From positions 4,181,501-4,245,500 of the forward strand of contig NC_092878.1 in NCBI RefSeq assembly GCF_028372415.1: a stretch of 64,000 nt of DNA, in the 5' to 3' direction. This DNA comes from Notamacropus eugenii. Taxonomy: Eukaryota > Chordata > Mammalia > Diprotodontia > Macropodidae. Shown piece by piece: positions 11,458 to 21,975 of the stretch. A model generated the notes under the pieces. It did no database searches. It saw only the letters and a list, made by a program, of their open reading frames with translations, and was not told where the DNA came from. How positions within the stretch are numbered: position 1 is the first letter of the stretch; each line of letters begins with the position of its first letter. A program made the position numbers and the translations under genes.

Positions 11458-11489
11458 ACATTGGGTCATTTTTTTCACGTACTTTATAC

Positions 11490-11645
11490 CTTATTAACAA
11501 ATACCTTCCATTCACATAGCCATTTCAAATTCATAAAGCACTTTTGTATACATTAAGTAACATGTTCTTCAAAGCCTTTGAAGGTTTTACCATTTTACAA
11601 ATAAAGAAACTGAGGTCTAGAGAGATTAAGTGATTTCCAACTTTG
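11490..11645 (-). mobile_element. MIR-type SINE
   Basis: Antisense MIR: 'TTCATAAAGCACTTTTGTA' and 'AAGAAACTGAGGTCTAGAG'. Confidence 0.65.
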
Positions 11646-11739
11646 CCACTGTGCTTCAGTTACCTTCTCCTTCCTCTCCAGTAGCCCTCTTCTCCCATTG
11701 GTGAGGTACTTTTGGAGGAATTTAAATGTTAAATAGTCC

Positions 11740-11882
11740 AGCCTCCCACTAGAAATGATTTAGTTATTTGCTGTGAAAGAAACCGAGGCCTAGATAGGTT
11801 AAATAACCAAGGCCACACAGGTAGCTGAGTCTGGACTTGAATTCGGGTCCAACCCAATCTGATCCAATGCCTTTATTCATCT
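11740..11882 (-). mobile_element. MIR/THER-type SINE fragment
   Basis: 'AAAGAAACCGAGGCCTAGAT' and 'AGGCCACACAGGTAGCTGAG', then reversed head text 'TTGAATTCGGGTCCAACC'. Confidence 0.6.
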
Positions 11883-11929
11883 GATATTGAAGGATATCAT
11901 TTTCTGTGGAGAAAGTGTTAGAAATCTGG

Positions 11930-12045
11930 GATATACATACATTCACAATATATGTAAACACATGTGTATATATGTATGTATGTACATGTGTGCATGTGTA
12001 CATATACACGTGTACATACGCATATGTGTATATCTATGTGTATGT
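11930..12045. repeat. TG/TA/CA-rich degenerate microsatellite
   Basis: Alternating purine-pyrimidine run (TATGTATGTATGTACATGTG and similar). It abuts the unassigned repeat unit at 12046-12240. The long open frame across it (11887-12438) is a by-product of the repeat. Confidence 0.85.
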
Positions 12046-12240
12046 TCCAATGAATCTGTGATCTCATCAACATGGATATTCCTTCTAGTGATGCATATCA
12101 CAACTAATCCATCCCTCCTCTTGTGTCGTTCTCATCCATATTCTCTTGTAAATGCAGAAAATAAGCTAGAAAACGCTCTCTCCTCAGCACCCACCCTGAA
12201 CGCCCTCCTTCCTAGTGTTCCTGCCCAGAAATATCCTTCC
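12046..12240 (+). repeat. unassigned repeat unit, copy A (inverted pair with 13500-13712)
   Basis: This about-195-bp unit is matched, in reverse complement, by 13500-13712. Shared landmarks include 'CATCAACATGGAT', 'CAACTAATCCATCC', 'TTCTCATCCATA', 'CTCTCTCCTCAGC' and 'CCTGCCCAGAAATA' (CCTGTCCAGAAATA in the other copy). In each copy the same end abuts a TG/TA-rich tract. I cannot name the family. Confidence 0.75.
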
Positions 12241-12269
12241 ATGTTGGTTTTTTTAGGAAGCCAGAAGAA

Positions 12270-12815
12270 GGTAACTTTCCCCAAATCCCAGATTCTCTGT
12301 TCAGCTGTTTCTCCCCATTTTAGTTTCCTTCTTCATCGGTCATTCTGGTTTCCACATTTCACTCATTTCTGTATTTGTTTAGGCCTAGCTTGTCTTCTTC
12401 CCTTTCCAGTCTTACGTTCTACTGTCTTCTATGCATGATCAACGTCACTGAAATTCTTCCTGCTCCTCAGACATTCCATCTTCCAACTCCATGCCTTTTT
12501 CCCTGGCTGTCCCACACACCTGGATTGCCCTTCCGCCTTACCTATACTTCCTGGCTTCCCTGGCTCTCCAAGACTTGACTCAAGTTCCACTTTCCTCAAG
12601 AGGCCTTTCCTGCCCCTACCCTCCCCATCTTGCTAGTGGTTTCCCTCTGAGATCACCTCCCATTGATGCTGTACAGTTGTTTTCACGCTATCTCCCCCAT
12701 TAGAATGTGAACCCCATGAAGGCAGAACCTACTTCTGCCTTCTTCGTAGCCCCAGCATTGAGCAAAGGGCTTGGCATGCGGTGGGTCCCTAGTAAATGCT
12801 TCCTGAATGACCAAG
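12270..12815 (+). mobile_element. L2 LINE 3' part
   Basis: Sense L2 3' text: 'CTGGATTGCCCTTCC', 'CTCAAGAGGCCTTTCC', 'CCCCATTAGAATGTGAAC', 'CATGAAGGCAGAACC', then 'CTTGGCATGCGGTGGG' and 'TAGTAAATGCTTCC'. The reading frame is broken. Confidence 0.8.
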
Positions 12816-12864
12816 TATTATTCTACTTCCTGTCAGCCCATTTCTGACTCATAAATGAATAAAA

Positions 12865-13015
12865 GAATGCAAAAGCATTTCAATTCCACCTCAAACACTT
12901 ATTAGCTGTGTCACCCTCATTATTTATGAGCAAATCACTTGACCTCAAGGCTTCAGAAAAAGGGAAAAAGCACCTACTTCACAGGGCTAGTGTGAGACTC
13001 AAATGGGATTACACT
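12865..13015 (+). mobile_element. MIR-type SINE
   Basis: 'CACTTATTAGCTGTGTCACC', 'AAATCACTTGACCTCAAG', and 'CACCTACTTCACAGGGCTAG'. Confidence 0.7.
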
Positions 13016-13019
13016 ATAT

Positions 13020-13182
13020 GTTTGTGGATATGTGGATAACTTATACATTGTGTGTTTAAATACACATGCCATTTATACTGTATAGTGTATATGATACATA
13101 TGTATACATATTCATAACACGAACATTGTGTATATGATATATACATATACTAGCTATATTATGTAGTATACATATGTACATA
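13020..13182. repeat. TA/TG-rich low-complexity tract
   Basis: Long run of TATAC/ATATG/CATATG text ending directly at the SINE head at 13183. Confidence 0.8.
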
Positions 13183-13499
13183 TGGGGGCAGCAAGGTGGT
13201 GCAGTGGATAGAGTGCCACTGCAGGAGTCAGGAGGACCTGAGTTCAAATCTCACCTCAGACACTTGACACTCACTAGCTGTGTGACCTTGGGCAAGTCAC
13301 TTAACCCCAACTGCCTCATCCTGGGTCATTTCCAGTCAACCTGATGAATTGGTCATTGGATTCAGATGGCTCTGGAGAAGTGAGGCTGGTGAGCTGCACA
13401 GCCCTCCCTCACTCAAAACAAAGTCAAACGCAAGTCAGGTCATCATTTCTCTGATGGCACGGTCTTCTTCGACAACGAAGGACAAACACACACACATGT
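13183..13499 (+). mobile_element. tRNA-derived marsupial SINE with RTE-type tail, near full length
   Basis: The head begins 'GGGGCAGCAAGGTGGTGCAG' and carries pol III-like A-box (GGTGCAGTGG) and B-box (GAGTTCAAATC) text, then 'TGACCTTGGGCAAGTCAC'. The body from about 13318 has 'GGTCATTGGATTCAGATGG', and the tail ends 'TCGACAACGAAGGACAAAC' plus (CA)n. The tail recurs alone at 14523-14615 and in 54795-54955, and it resembles the 3' end of RTE LINEs that would mobilise it. Confidence 0.85.
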
Positions 13500-13712
13500 A
13501 CGTATACAAAGACTATTTCTGGACAGGAGCACTAGGGAGGATGGAGCTAAGGGTATAGAAGCTGAGGAGAGAGTGTTGCCTGGCATATTTTCTGCGTTTA
13601 CAAGAAGGTATGGATGAGAATTGGACAAGGTGAAGGATGGATTAGTTGCAGTGTGCATCAGTGGATGAAACATCCATGTTGAAGAAATCACAGAGCCGTT
13701 GGAGCACACATA
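13500..13712 (-). repeat. unassigned repeat unit, copy B (inverted relative to 12046-12240)
   Basis: Reverse complement of copy A with a fair number of substitutions. Its inner end is cut by the SINE tail at 13499, and its outer end abuts a CA/TA-rich tract at 13713-13925. Confidence 0.75.
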
Positions 13713-13925
13713 CATCCATGTACACCCCCCATTACACACATCCATGCATGCACATAAATACATATGTAATGCACACAATACACATACACATACAGATTGT
13801 GTATTTATGTATGTGCATGTATTGTGTATGTATATGTATACACTGTATATATTATGTAGTCTATATGTGTACAGATACAATGTGTAATATATATGTGTGT
13901 ATATACACGCATGCATGTGTACAAA
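13713..13925. repeat. CA/TA-rich degenerate microsatellite
   Basis: ACACAT/ATGTGT/TATATG mixtures adjoining copy B, mirroring the tract at 11930-12045. Confidence 0.85.
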
Positions 13926-14320
13926 CATATGGAGATGTGTTCAATTTTCAGCATAAGCAATTATACTTCGGAAGTTTGTCATACCTTCAAGTCAGGGCTT
14001 GACTGATTTGTTTTGCTGATTATATAAATCAACAAATAAGGTTCATAATGAAGATTAAATTCAAAGTTGTGTGTGCCTGCATTTCCCTTTCCCCCAGTCC
14101 TGCTGTTGAACATTTACCAGTCTACCCCAGTATATAAAACACATGGTAGATCTTAATAGTATGTGTATGTGCGTATGTATGCATATATGTTTATATATAA
14201 TGTTAGCATATTTTCTGGATTTACACTATATAACTATATATAAATGTTAGCAATTATAAATATCTACATTATACAAAACATGGTTTCTACCTACAGTTTT
14301 TTAAAAAGATGACATAACAA
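13926..14320. other. unassigned AT-rich spacer
   Basis: No gene. The part from 14155 to 14290 is TATA/TGTA-rich low-complexity sequence. Confidence 0.4.
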
Positions 14321-14522
14321 TCAGTAAGCATTTATTAAGCACCTACTGCATGCCAGGCATTGTGCCAAGCCATGAAAAGAGAAAGATTGTCCCTGCCCTT
14401 AAGGACCTCATGATCTAATGAGGGACATAACAAATAAACATATAAGGGGGAAATGGGAAATGCCAGAGGGAAGGCACTAGAATTAAGAGGGTTGAGAAAA
14501 GCTTCTTCTAAAAGCTGGGATT

Positions 14523-14615
14523 GTGTGTTGGTCCTTTGTTGCCGAAGACGACCACGCCATCAGAGAAATGATGACATGACTTACATTTGACTTTGTTTTG
14601 AGTGAGGGAGGGCTG
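14523..14615 (-). mobile_element. 5'-truncated RTE-tailed SINE with 13-bp target duplication
   Basis: Only the SINE 3' tail is present, read in reverse ('CTTTGTTGCCGAAGACGACC' to 'TTTTGAGTGAGGGAGGG'). Perfect AAAAGCTGGGATT copies flank it at 14510-14522 and 14616-14628, showing target-primed insertion into the older L2. Confidence 0.92.
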
Positions 14616-15475
14616 AAAAGCTGGGATTTTAATTGAGACTTAAAGGAAGGCAGAGAAGTTGGTGGGTGGACATGAGAAGGGAGGGCATTCCAGGCATGGG
14701 GGCTAACTAGAGAAAATGCCTCCCGCTGAGAGGATAGAGTCTTGTTCCTGGAGTAGCGAGGGGACCAGTGTTGCTGGAATGAAGATCATGAGGTGGGGAG
14801 GAAGGTATAAGAAAACTGAAAAGAAAAGAAGGGATTAGGTTATGGATTCTAAACAGAAGAATGTATATTTCCTCCTAAAGATGACAGGGAACCACTGGAG
14901 TTCACTGTGTGTGTGTGTGGTGTGTGACATGATCAGACCTGTGCTTTAGGACCATTACTTTAGTGGCTTAATGGAGGATAGAGTGGGGAAAGACTTGAGG
15001 TAGGCAGACCCACCCTTAGGCTATTGCAATAGTCCACGTGTGGGGTACTGAAGGCCTGTACCAGAGAGATCCAGTGTAAGAGGAGAGAAGAGGGTACATT
15101 TGGAAGATGTTGCAAAGAGGAAATTGACTGGTCTTAGCAGGAGTGAGAATGTGGGATTCAGGGTAACGCCTGTGTTGTACACCTGAGGGACTAGGAGGAG
15201 GACATTGCCCTCTATAGTAGCAGGGAAGGTAGGAGATTGGGAGGGTTTAGGGGGAAAGATAATGAGTTCTCTTTTCAGCATATTGTGTTCAAGATGTCTG
15301 CTGGACATCCAATTTGAAATGTCTGAAAAGCGATTGGAGATTTAAGATTAGGGGTCGACCGAGAGTTTGGGGCAGGACAGGTAGATTTGGAATCATCGGT
15401 ATAATAATTAAATCCATGGGAGTTGATGATCCCATCAAGTGAACTAGTATAGATTGCAGGGGTGGGACTGAATTG

Positions 15476-15543
15476 GTCAAAGAGCTGCACTTGAGGACCT
15501 ACGGGGCCACATGTGTCCTTGAGGCCACAGGTTCTTCACCCCT
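15476..15543. mobile_element. hAT-type MITE end fragment inside the L2
   Basis: Text of the form 'GAGGACCTACGGGGCCACAT' then 'TTCTTCACCCCTA' interrupts the L2. The terminal inverted-repeat pattern fits hAT elements (outer bases close to CAGGGGTG). Only one end is present. Confidence 0.5.
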
Positions 15544-16860
15544 AGAGAGAGGAAGCAGAATCCTTGGATCCAGCAAAGGAGGCAGAGGAGTGGTCAGATA
15601 GCTAGGAGGAGAACCAGGAGAAAACAGAACCCTGGAAACCTAGAGAAAAGAGAATATCAAGAAGGAGAGGGGGATGGACAGTGACAAAAGCTGCAGAGAG
15701 GTCAAGGAGAATGAGGACTGAGAAAAGGTCATTGAATTTGGCAACTAAGAGATCCCTGGTAACTTTGGAAAGAGTAGTTTTGGTGGAATGATAAAATTAG
15801 AAGATGGATTGTAAGGGCTTACAAAGGGAGTGAAAAAGGAGAGGAAAGAAAGTGCTGGTGCTGATTATAGACATCTCGTTCAAGGTGTTTGCTCCAAAGG
15901 GCAGAAGAGATATAAAACTTGAGTTAGCAGCAATGGAAGGGTCAAGTGAAGATTTTTTTCAGGAGACATGAGCATGTCTGCAGGTAGAAAGAAATGAGTC
16001 AGTGAACAGGAAAGATTGAAAATAAGTTGGGGGGGGTGACAGAGGGGGCAATCTGTTAGGAAATGCAGTGGAATGGGATCAGTTGAGCAGACAGAGGGGT
16101 TAGACTTGGTAAGGAGAAAGGCCACCTCATCATATGAAACAGGTGAAGGAGGAGAGAGTGGCAGAAGGTATATGAATGATGTGAGACGAAGAGGGGAGAA
16201 GAGGAAATTCACAGTGAATGACCTCATTTTTTTTCTGTAAAATATGAGATGAGATGCTCAGTTGAGAGAGTGGGGTGGGGGGAGGTATGAGAGGTTTGAG
16301 AAGGGATAAAAATGTTTGGAGAGTGGGATGGTGAGTTGATAAAAGGAGATGAAGAAGGATTGCCTAGCAGCAGTGAGGACCCAGTTGAGGTTGTGTAACA
16401 TAAATTTATAGTAGACCCAATCAGAAAGGTTGTTCAGCAGCACATTTGTAAGAGTGAAGGCTGTGCATTGTGGGAATGATGCAAGGCTGAGACTTAGCAG
16501 GTGCAGTCAGTGAAATGTTAAAACAGCTGGGAATTCATGTGAAGAGGACAGTGTAGAAATGAGTTGGTTTACCAGGGGGTCAGGATGAGGAAAAGAGGAG
16601 AGAGTGACTGGAGCAAGGAAGATGTCCTAGGAGAGAATTGAGGTGCCAAGGAATTGGAGGCCATGGCATGTACAAAGAGTGGAGTTTTATAAGGGAAAGC
16701 AGAGAGAAAGGTAAGAAGCAAATGGTTGGATAAAGGGATTTCAAAATTCTTGAACGTGGAAGTGGTACATCTATGGCTGATGGCAAAATCAAGGGTAAAA
16801 CTATCTTTGTGCATGACTGAGGTAAGGTAGATGAGTAAATCATGGGAAATGAATAGATTG

Positions 16861-18100
16861 GATAATTCAGTGGTTAGGGTGTTGGATGGGGTCTATGTAG
16901 GTTGAAGTTCCCTCATGTGAGGTCAGGAGATTGGGAAGAAAGAAAAATTATGAGCCAGCTATCAAACTCATTGAGAGGGAAGGAGACTGACCAGGAAATC
17001 AGCAGACAACAGCTACCCGGATTTGGATTGGGTAGTAGATACCAATAGGGTAACAACTGTGCGAGGAGACTATTTGTTACAGCCTTGTAGAGAATTACTT
17101 GGATAATGTCAGTAAGAATATTTCCCCTTTAACTGTAATTGCCAATAGAGTAGCCAGGACCACTGAAGATATGATAAGTGGCCAGGAAAGATTCAAGAGA
17201 GGTCAAAAAGAAAAAGCGACAATCCCTAATTTTCTGACCTTTGATTTTATAACGTGAACTTAGCCCTTGGGTAAGGACGTGGGCTTCATCAAAGGAGACA
17301 GAACTGTGTGTTGCCTCCCTTTCTAACAAGAAGAGACCACTATCCAGCCCATGCTTTTTTGAAAAGGCCAACAGAGAACCCAGGGCAGAGCCTGGAAAAT
17401 TCTATTTTAATCTGACTTCCTAACCAAGCTCATTGGGGAGAAGAACTTGGCTCTCTTGTCAACCCCATCCATGATAGGGGGAGGGGACAAGGCAGCAGGA
17501 TCTCTCTTGAACCTCCTTTTGACACGACACAGAAGACAAATGTGGGCCTGAGTCCTGTGGGAGACACAGCTTCCCTTTATACTCTGCTAAAGGGCTGGAG
17601 GCTGCATTTTCTCTAGGACTAAGGCCCTTTTGTCCTTCCTGGGTACCCACACACTGACTACCCACACTATGAAACTACAGTTTCACCTTTCCTTCTTTCC
17701 CTGTTCACTCCTACTTGCCCAACCCCCAAGCTGCTTTTGCCTTGAGAAGAGCTTTTTAATTTAAGAAAAAATGTACACTGGCCTTTTTCTTCTCCAGGGT
17801 CTTTGTAGCTTTGATGATTTGGGTTTCAGTCTGGCTTTCTGGTTGCCCTTTTTTTTGGGGAAGGGAGAGAGAGGGACAGAACTCTATTTGAAAGCCTACA
17901 TGGGAGAGTTTTACATGGGCATAAGGGGAAATATATGAAACTGTTAGCCCCAAGTCAGGCTTAGAGTGTCTTGGTGGCCCCTTCTCCTGTGTCAAGATAT
18001 TCCCTGCCATTGGAGAATCGAGCAAAGGGGAAGTCAGGCCCTATCTCCCTTCCATCTGTCACCCACTTTCTAGCTCTGGAGTCTCACTCAGGCTCTGTGC

Positions 18101-18101
<1 letters not shown>
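16861..18101. other. probable L2 5' continuation grading into unassigned sequence
   Basis: From 16861 to about 17100 the purine-rich character of the reversed L2 continues without identifiable motifs. Beyond that, antisense frames at 17129-17371 and 17756-18025 show nothing recognisable. No gene is called. Confidence 0.35.

Positions 18102-18163
<62 letters not shown>
18102..18163. repeat. (GA)n microsatellite
   Basis: About 31 perfect AG units. Confidence 0.97.
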
Positions 18164-18166
<3 letters not shown>

Positions 18167-19060
18167 ATTTAATACTCATGTCCTTTTTCCCAGTGGAAAT
18201 AAAGTGGATTCAGGGCAAATTTAACCCAATGTGGAACATGACACAGAAATTGTTTAGAGACTGTGGTGCTTTTTCTACCAAGATTCCAGGTTCCAAATCA
18301 GATTATGGGATTTAGAGCTAGAGGGGACCTGAGAGGTTATCTATTTGAAACCTTTCATGAGTCATCCAGGATCTCATTCCCCCATGTACATGAGTCCCCT
18401 GAATACTACCCCAAGTGTGAGACATCTTACAGATATGGATCATCATTTATAACTTAGGAGCCCCTATCCAAATGTTGTTTTTTTTAGAAAGCCAAACACA
18501 GGACACTACATAATTCGGAGCAAAAGACATTTAATTAAATAATGTATCGAGATAAATGACAAGAAAAAATTCCCCAAACACAAGGGGGAAATACTTTCTC
18601 ACGGATGACCATGCTACCAGAAAGGGGAGTAGATACACCCACAGAACACGTATGACTAGTAACATATCATCAGGAAAACTTCAGAACTGGTGCTGTTGTT
18701 GGGCAGAGTCCTAGAACAAGCTGTTTTCTCCACTGAGCTCAGGTTTTCTGCCCTTTTGTATCTCAGTGCCCTGTTCTTGTTTTTCCTGCTGCTGCCAGTC
18801 TCTGCTGGGCATCTCCTCTGCTGCTGCTGTCACACTCTGCTGCTCTTCTGAGACTTCTTCCCATGCAGCAGAGGGAGGGATCTGCCAGGTCTTCAGCTTA
18901 GTATCCTCAGGGCCCAGCCTTAGCTTTGTTATAGTGCAAACTCCAGCTAGACAAATCCATCTTAAAAACTTGAGAAGCTTTTAGGTCTTATCTTTAAGTC
19001 TGATTTTTGAACTTTTGTTCCTGGCATCTCAGTCTAAAGAGCTTCCCAGAGTGAGTGATA
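18164..19060. other. unassigned, possibly old LTR-like sequence
   Basis: A THER-like patch lies near 18310 ('GAGCTAGAGGGGACCTGAG'). From about 18500 there is a repeat-like but unnamed block with 'TTTAATTAAATAATG' and a CTGCTGCTG-rich part near 18790 and 18815-18840. Paired ends and a target duplication were not found, so LTR origin is a guess. Confidence 0.3.
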
Positions 19061-19069
19061 CTGTCCCAT

Positions 19070-19655
19070 GGGGGGCACTGGAGTGATCCAGGAGGGCAGT
19101 AGTAACCTTGGGTATAATTAACGGGCTTTGAATAAAAATAAGGGGGTGGTAGAAGCATTAGGAAAGAAGAAGATAGGAAAGTTTTGAAAAACCATTAGTA
19201 CGTGTTTCATCTAATGTGTAGCAGGGTTAAAGTCTTAGTGATTACATTATTTTCCAAATAAACACACAAAATACAAGTTATAACTGATCAGTCATCAAGA
19301 CCTCTGACAGGTCTTAACAAGCAAGTGTTGGCAGGCAAGTGTGTTGCACATTTTTGGGAACTCCAGCATGCATCGGCAGGAATATGTGTGTGTAATGACT
19401 TGTTTACGACATGATACCATATGATTACATGAGTCAATATTGTATCATCAAAATTTCAGTGCAGAAAAAACCCATAAATTTACAATAAATTATTAAATTT
19501 AAGATGCATCCTTTTAAAAAAATTATATATTTTTTTGAGATGACACAAATTAAAAAAAAATGTTAAAAGGTAAAATATCTCCAGGGGGATGCTGAGTAAT
19601 TTTTTTTTTTAAAGGAGGCAGTAGGCCAAATGAGCTTGGGAACCTCTGATCTAAA
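19070..19655. mobile_element. decayed DNA-transposon remnant (hAT-like)
   Basis: The right side ends 'GAGCTTGGGAACCTCTG', reading CAGAGGTTCCCAAGCTC in reverse, a hAT-type terminal pattern. The left side has 'GGGGGGCACTGGAGTGATCC'. Between them the sequence is AT-rich. The terminal repeats are too decayed to pair convincingly. Confidence 0.45.
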
Positions 19656-19900
19656 TCCTAATCTTAGGTATAGTGCAAAATTGCCTTTCGTTCATTTTTA
19701 ATCCTTTCATCACCTGCCTGGCTTCCCTTCAAGACTCCATCGCAAGACTAAAAAAATACTTGATGCTAAAGGGATTCTTTTTAATCCTATCATACTTTTG
19801 GGTAAATTAACTTGGGTACAAGATTGGAAAGGGCTCTTGGGCTGTTAACCCTTATTTTACATTCCTGCTTTTCTTCTGCACAGTAGCCACAAAGTTACTG
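19656..19900. other. unassigned spacer
   Basis: Nothing recognisable beyond weak L2-like text near 19700. Confidence 0.3.
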
Positions 19901-19904
19901 GTCT

Positions 19905-20015
19905 TCTTACATACAGAGGGGGAAACTGAGGACTGGTAGTTTGTGACTGGTCCAAGAATACTGCCAAGATTTAAACCTAGGTCCTTTACATCAAATCCAG
20001 TCCTCTTTTTACTAT
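19905..20015 (-). mobile_element. MIR-type SINE fragment
   Basis: 'GGGGGAAACTGAGGACTGG' and 'AAGATTTAAACCTAGGTCC'. Confidence 0.6.
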
Positions 20016-20023
20016 ACCATCAA

Positions 20024-20345
20024 TGAATCAATAAGCATTTATTAAACACCTACTACTTGTCAGTCTTGTAACTAGGTAGTGCAGTGGATAGAGTGCCAGG
20101 CCTGGAGTCAGGAAGCCTCATCTTCCTGAGTTCAAGTCTGGCCTTGGATACTTACTAGCTGTGCGACCCTGGGCAAGTCACTTAACCCTGTTCGCCTCAT
20201 TTTCTTTACCTGTAAGATGAACTGGAGAAGGAAATGGCAACCTGCTCCAGTACCTTTGCCAAGTGTCCAAATGGAGTCACAAAGAGTTGGATATGACTGA
20301 AAAATACCTTAACAACAACAAAATGTGCCAGGTACTGAGGTTTGA
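20024..20345 (+). mobile_element. WSINE1/MAR1-like SINE inserted in an L2 3' end
   Basis: The SINE runs from about 20066 to 20322: head 'ACTAGGTAGTGCAGTGGATA', B-box-like 'GAGTTCAAGTC', 'GACCCTGGGCAAGTCAC', body 'GGAGAAGGAAATGGCAACC', and tail 'AACAACAACAAAA'. It splits a reversed L2 terminus: 'AAACACCTACTACT' before it and 'TGTGCCAGGTACTG' after it. Confidence 0.85.
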
Positions 20346-21190
20346 ATGTTTGGGGTTTTTTTGTTGATTCTCTGTTACAAGAAGCATCTAGTTTCAGCAC
20401 TAGCTCCTTTTGTAACAGCTACAAGGTCCTTCTTTTCATATGCCCCTTCCTAACTATACTTGAACCCCTTGTATTATCAGAGATCTGCTTTCCAGTTTTC
20501 CACTAACTTACTGCCTTTCTCCTGATCATTGATGGTGTGGCGACAACCAGTGGTACTGAGTATTTTTTGTTGTTGATCTGGAATCCTCCTTCAATATTTA
20601 CACAGTGTTGTGTTTGGTAGGATCAGAAGTTGTCCAGTCATGATTCAGGTGCCAGTTTATGTACATTTAGTCTATCCAGTCTCTGACTAGCATCATCCAA
20701 GAGTTGCTTCTTCTATTTCTTTCACATTTTTCTCCTTTTCATAGTAACTCCAACCATCTCTGTCCTATGACTTTGATTCCATAGGAGATGTGAGATGACT
20801 CCAAAGGACCCCAAAAAGCAATCTGCAAGGCACATTGTCTCCTTTATCTGTGTGACTCTCATGAGGGTCCCTCTGTTGATTAGACTTAATTTTTGGAAAA
20901 GACAGGGTGTATCATTCCCGTGCTGGGCATAGGAGCAAAGGGATATCTGGAATTTCCAAAGTGGCTGGGTTATTTCCCCAGTCTGAGATAACCATTTTCA
21001 GAGGATATCATTACCAGTGTCACCCCCTGCCCCCCACTTTAATATCCATATGTCTTCTGAAAGTCTGACTTACTTCCCAAGCACCATGATTTGGGACGAT
21101 TACTTAGTGGATCTTGATTCCAGGCAATATTTTATTTCTATTTGGCTTCTTGGATTGAAAGTTTATCATCTGGATTATTATCAGCTTGTG
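20346..21190. other. unassigned spacer
   Basis: No repeat family or gene recognised. The short + frame at 21017-21280 runs into the MIR that follows. Confidence 0.35.
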
Positions 21191-21194
21191 AATA

Positions 21195-21600
21195 GAGTAG
21201 TCCAGTATGATGTGGCAAAAAGAGTCCTGGGCCAGAAGCCAGTAGACATGGCTTTGAACACCAACTCCACTGCTCACTAGCTAGCTCTGTGGCCTTGGAC
21301 AGACTTCTCTGAATTTCACTATTCTCATTTGTAAAATGAAGATGGCCTACTAACTCATGATATAATTAAGATCAAATGGGATCATTAATATAGGTGGGGC
21401 AACTAGGTGGTGAAGTAGATGGTGTCTGGCTTCCTGAGTTCAAATCTGGTTGCCTCAGTTTTCTCATCTACAAAATGAGCTGGAGAAGGAAATGGCAAAT
21501 GACTCCATTATCTTTGCCAAGAAAACCCCAAAGGGTGTCACGAAGAGTTAGACACGACTGAAATGAGTCAACAACAATAAATGCTTTATTACTAAGCATG
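21195..21600 (+). mobile_element. MIR-type SINE interrupted by a WSINE1/MAR1-like SINE
   Basis: The MIR runs from 'GGCAAAAAGAGTCCTGGGCC' to 'TTTGTAAAATGAAGATGGCC'. At about 21394 a SINE starts with 'GTGGGGCAACTAGGTGGTG', runs through 'GAGCTGGAGAAGGAAATGGC' and ends 'AATGAGTCAACAACAA' near 21580. Confidence 0.8.
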
Positions 21601-21728
21601 TGCATATTCATGTCCCTGAAGCATGTGGCCACTGATCAAGCAAGTTGTCAAATTTCTACTTGAAAACACATAGAGGGGGAACAGGAAAAACACTGTTCCC
21701 TCTTAAATGGGGATAGAAGTATTTTTAT

Positions 21729-21975
21729 GCTGTTCAGTCATTTCAGTTGTGTCCGACGTTTTGTGACCCCATTTTGAGGTTTTCTTGGCAAAGATACTGG
21801 AATGGTTTGCCATCTCCCTCTCCAGCTCATTTTCCAGATGAGGAAACTGAGGCAAACAGGGTGAACTGACTTACCCAGGATCACACAGTTAGGAAGTGTC
21901 AGAGGCCAGAATTGAACTTAGGTCTTCCTGACTCCAAACCTGGTGCTCTATCCACTGCACTACCTAGCTGCCCAG
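21729..21975 (-). mobile_element. WSINE1/MAR1-like SINE, near full length
   Basis: The whole element is read in reverse: tail side 'GCTGTTCAGTCATTTCAG', body 'GATGAGGAAACTGAGGC', head side 'GCTCTATCCACTGCACTACC' and 'TAGCTGCCC'. Confidence 0.9.

Larger units (their letters stand above)
14325..16860 (-). mobile_element. long L2 LINE remnant with ORF2 reverse-transcriptase fragments
   Basis: The low-coordinate end is the reversed L2 terminus ('TTATTAAGCACCTACTGC', 'CATGCCAGGCATTGTGCC'). On the - strand, broken ORF2 pieces follow. At 15275-15490 there is a degenerate RT active-site block reading Y-T-D-D at 15392-15403, where functional L2 has Y-A-D-D, embedded in 'IINSHGFNYYTDDSK'. At 15880-16227 there is an upstream RT block with CSTDPIPLHFL. 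At 16569-16843 there are further fragments. Stops and shifts interrupt all of them. It carries a short SINE insertion at 14523-14615 and a hAT end at 15476-15543. The 5' limit is uncertain and may reach about 17100. Confidence 0.88.

Noticed and set aside
11887..12438. 183-codon + strand open frame
   Set aside because: Its first part translates a TG/TA microsatellite and its second part repeat and L2 sequence; there is no family feature or splice context.
13183..13260. tRNA gene
   Set aside because: A- and B-box-like text belongs to a SINE head: no foldable cloverleaf, and many sibling copies in the window.
13443..13928. Open frames on both strands around 13.4-14.0 kb
   Set aside because: They translate CA/TG-rich low-complexity DNA and the unnamed repeat (His-Thr-Tyr or Tyr-Val-Cys runs).
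15275..16843. Antisense open frames with reverse-transcriptase text, considered as a gene
   Set aside because: They are broken pieces of one L2 ORF2 with stops and shifts, not a host gene.
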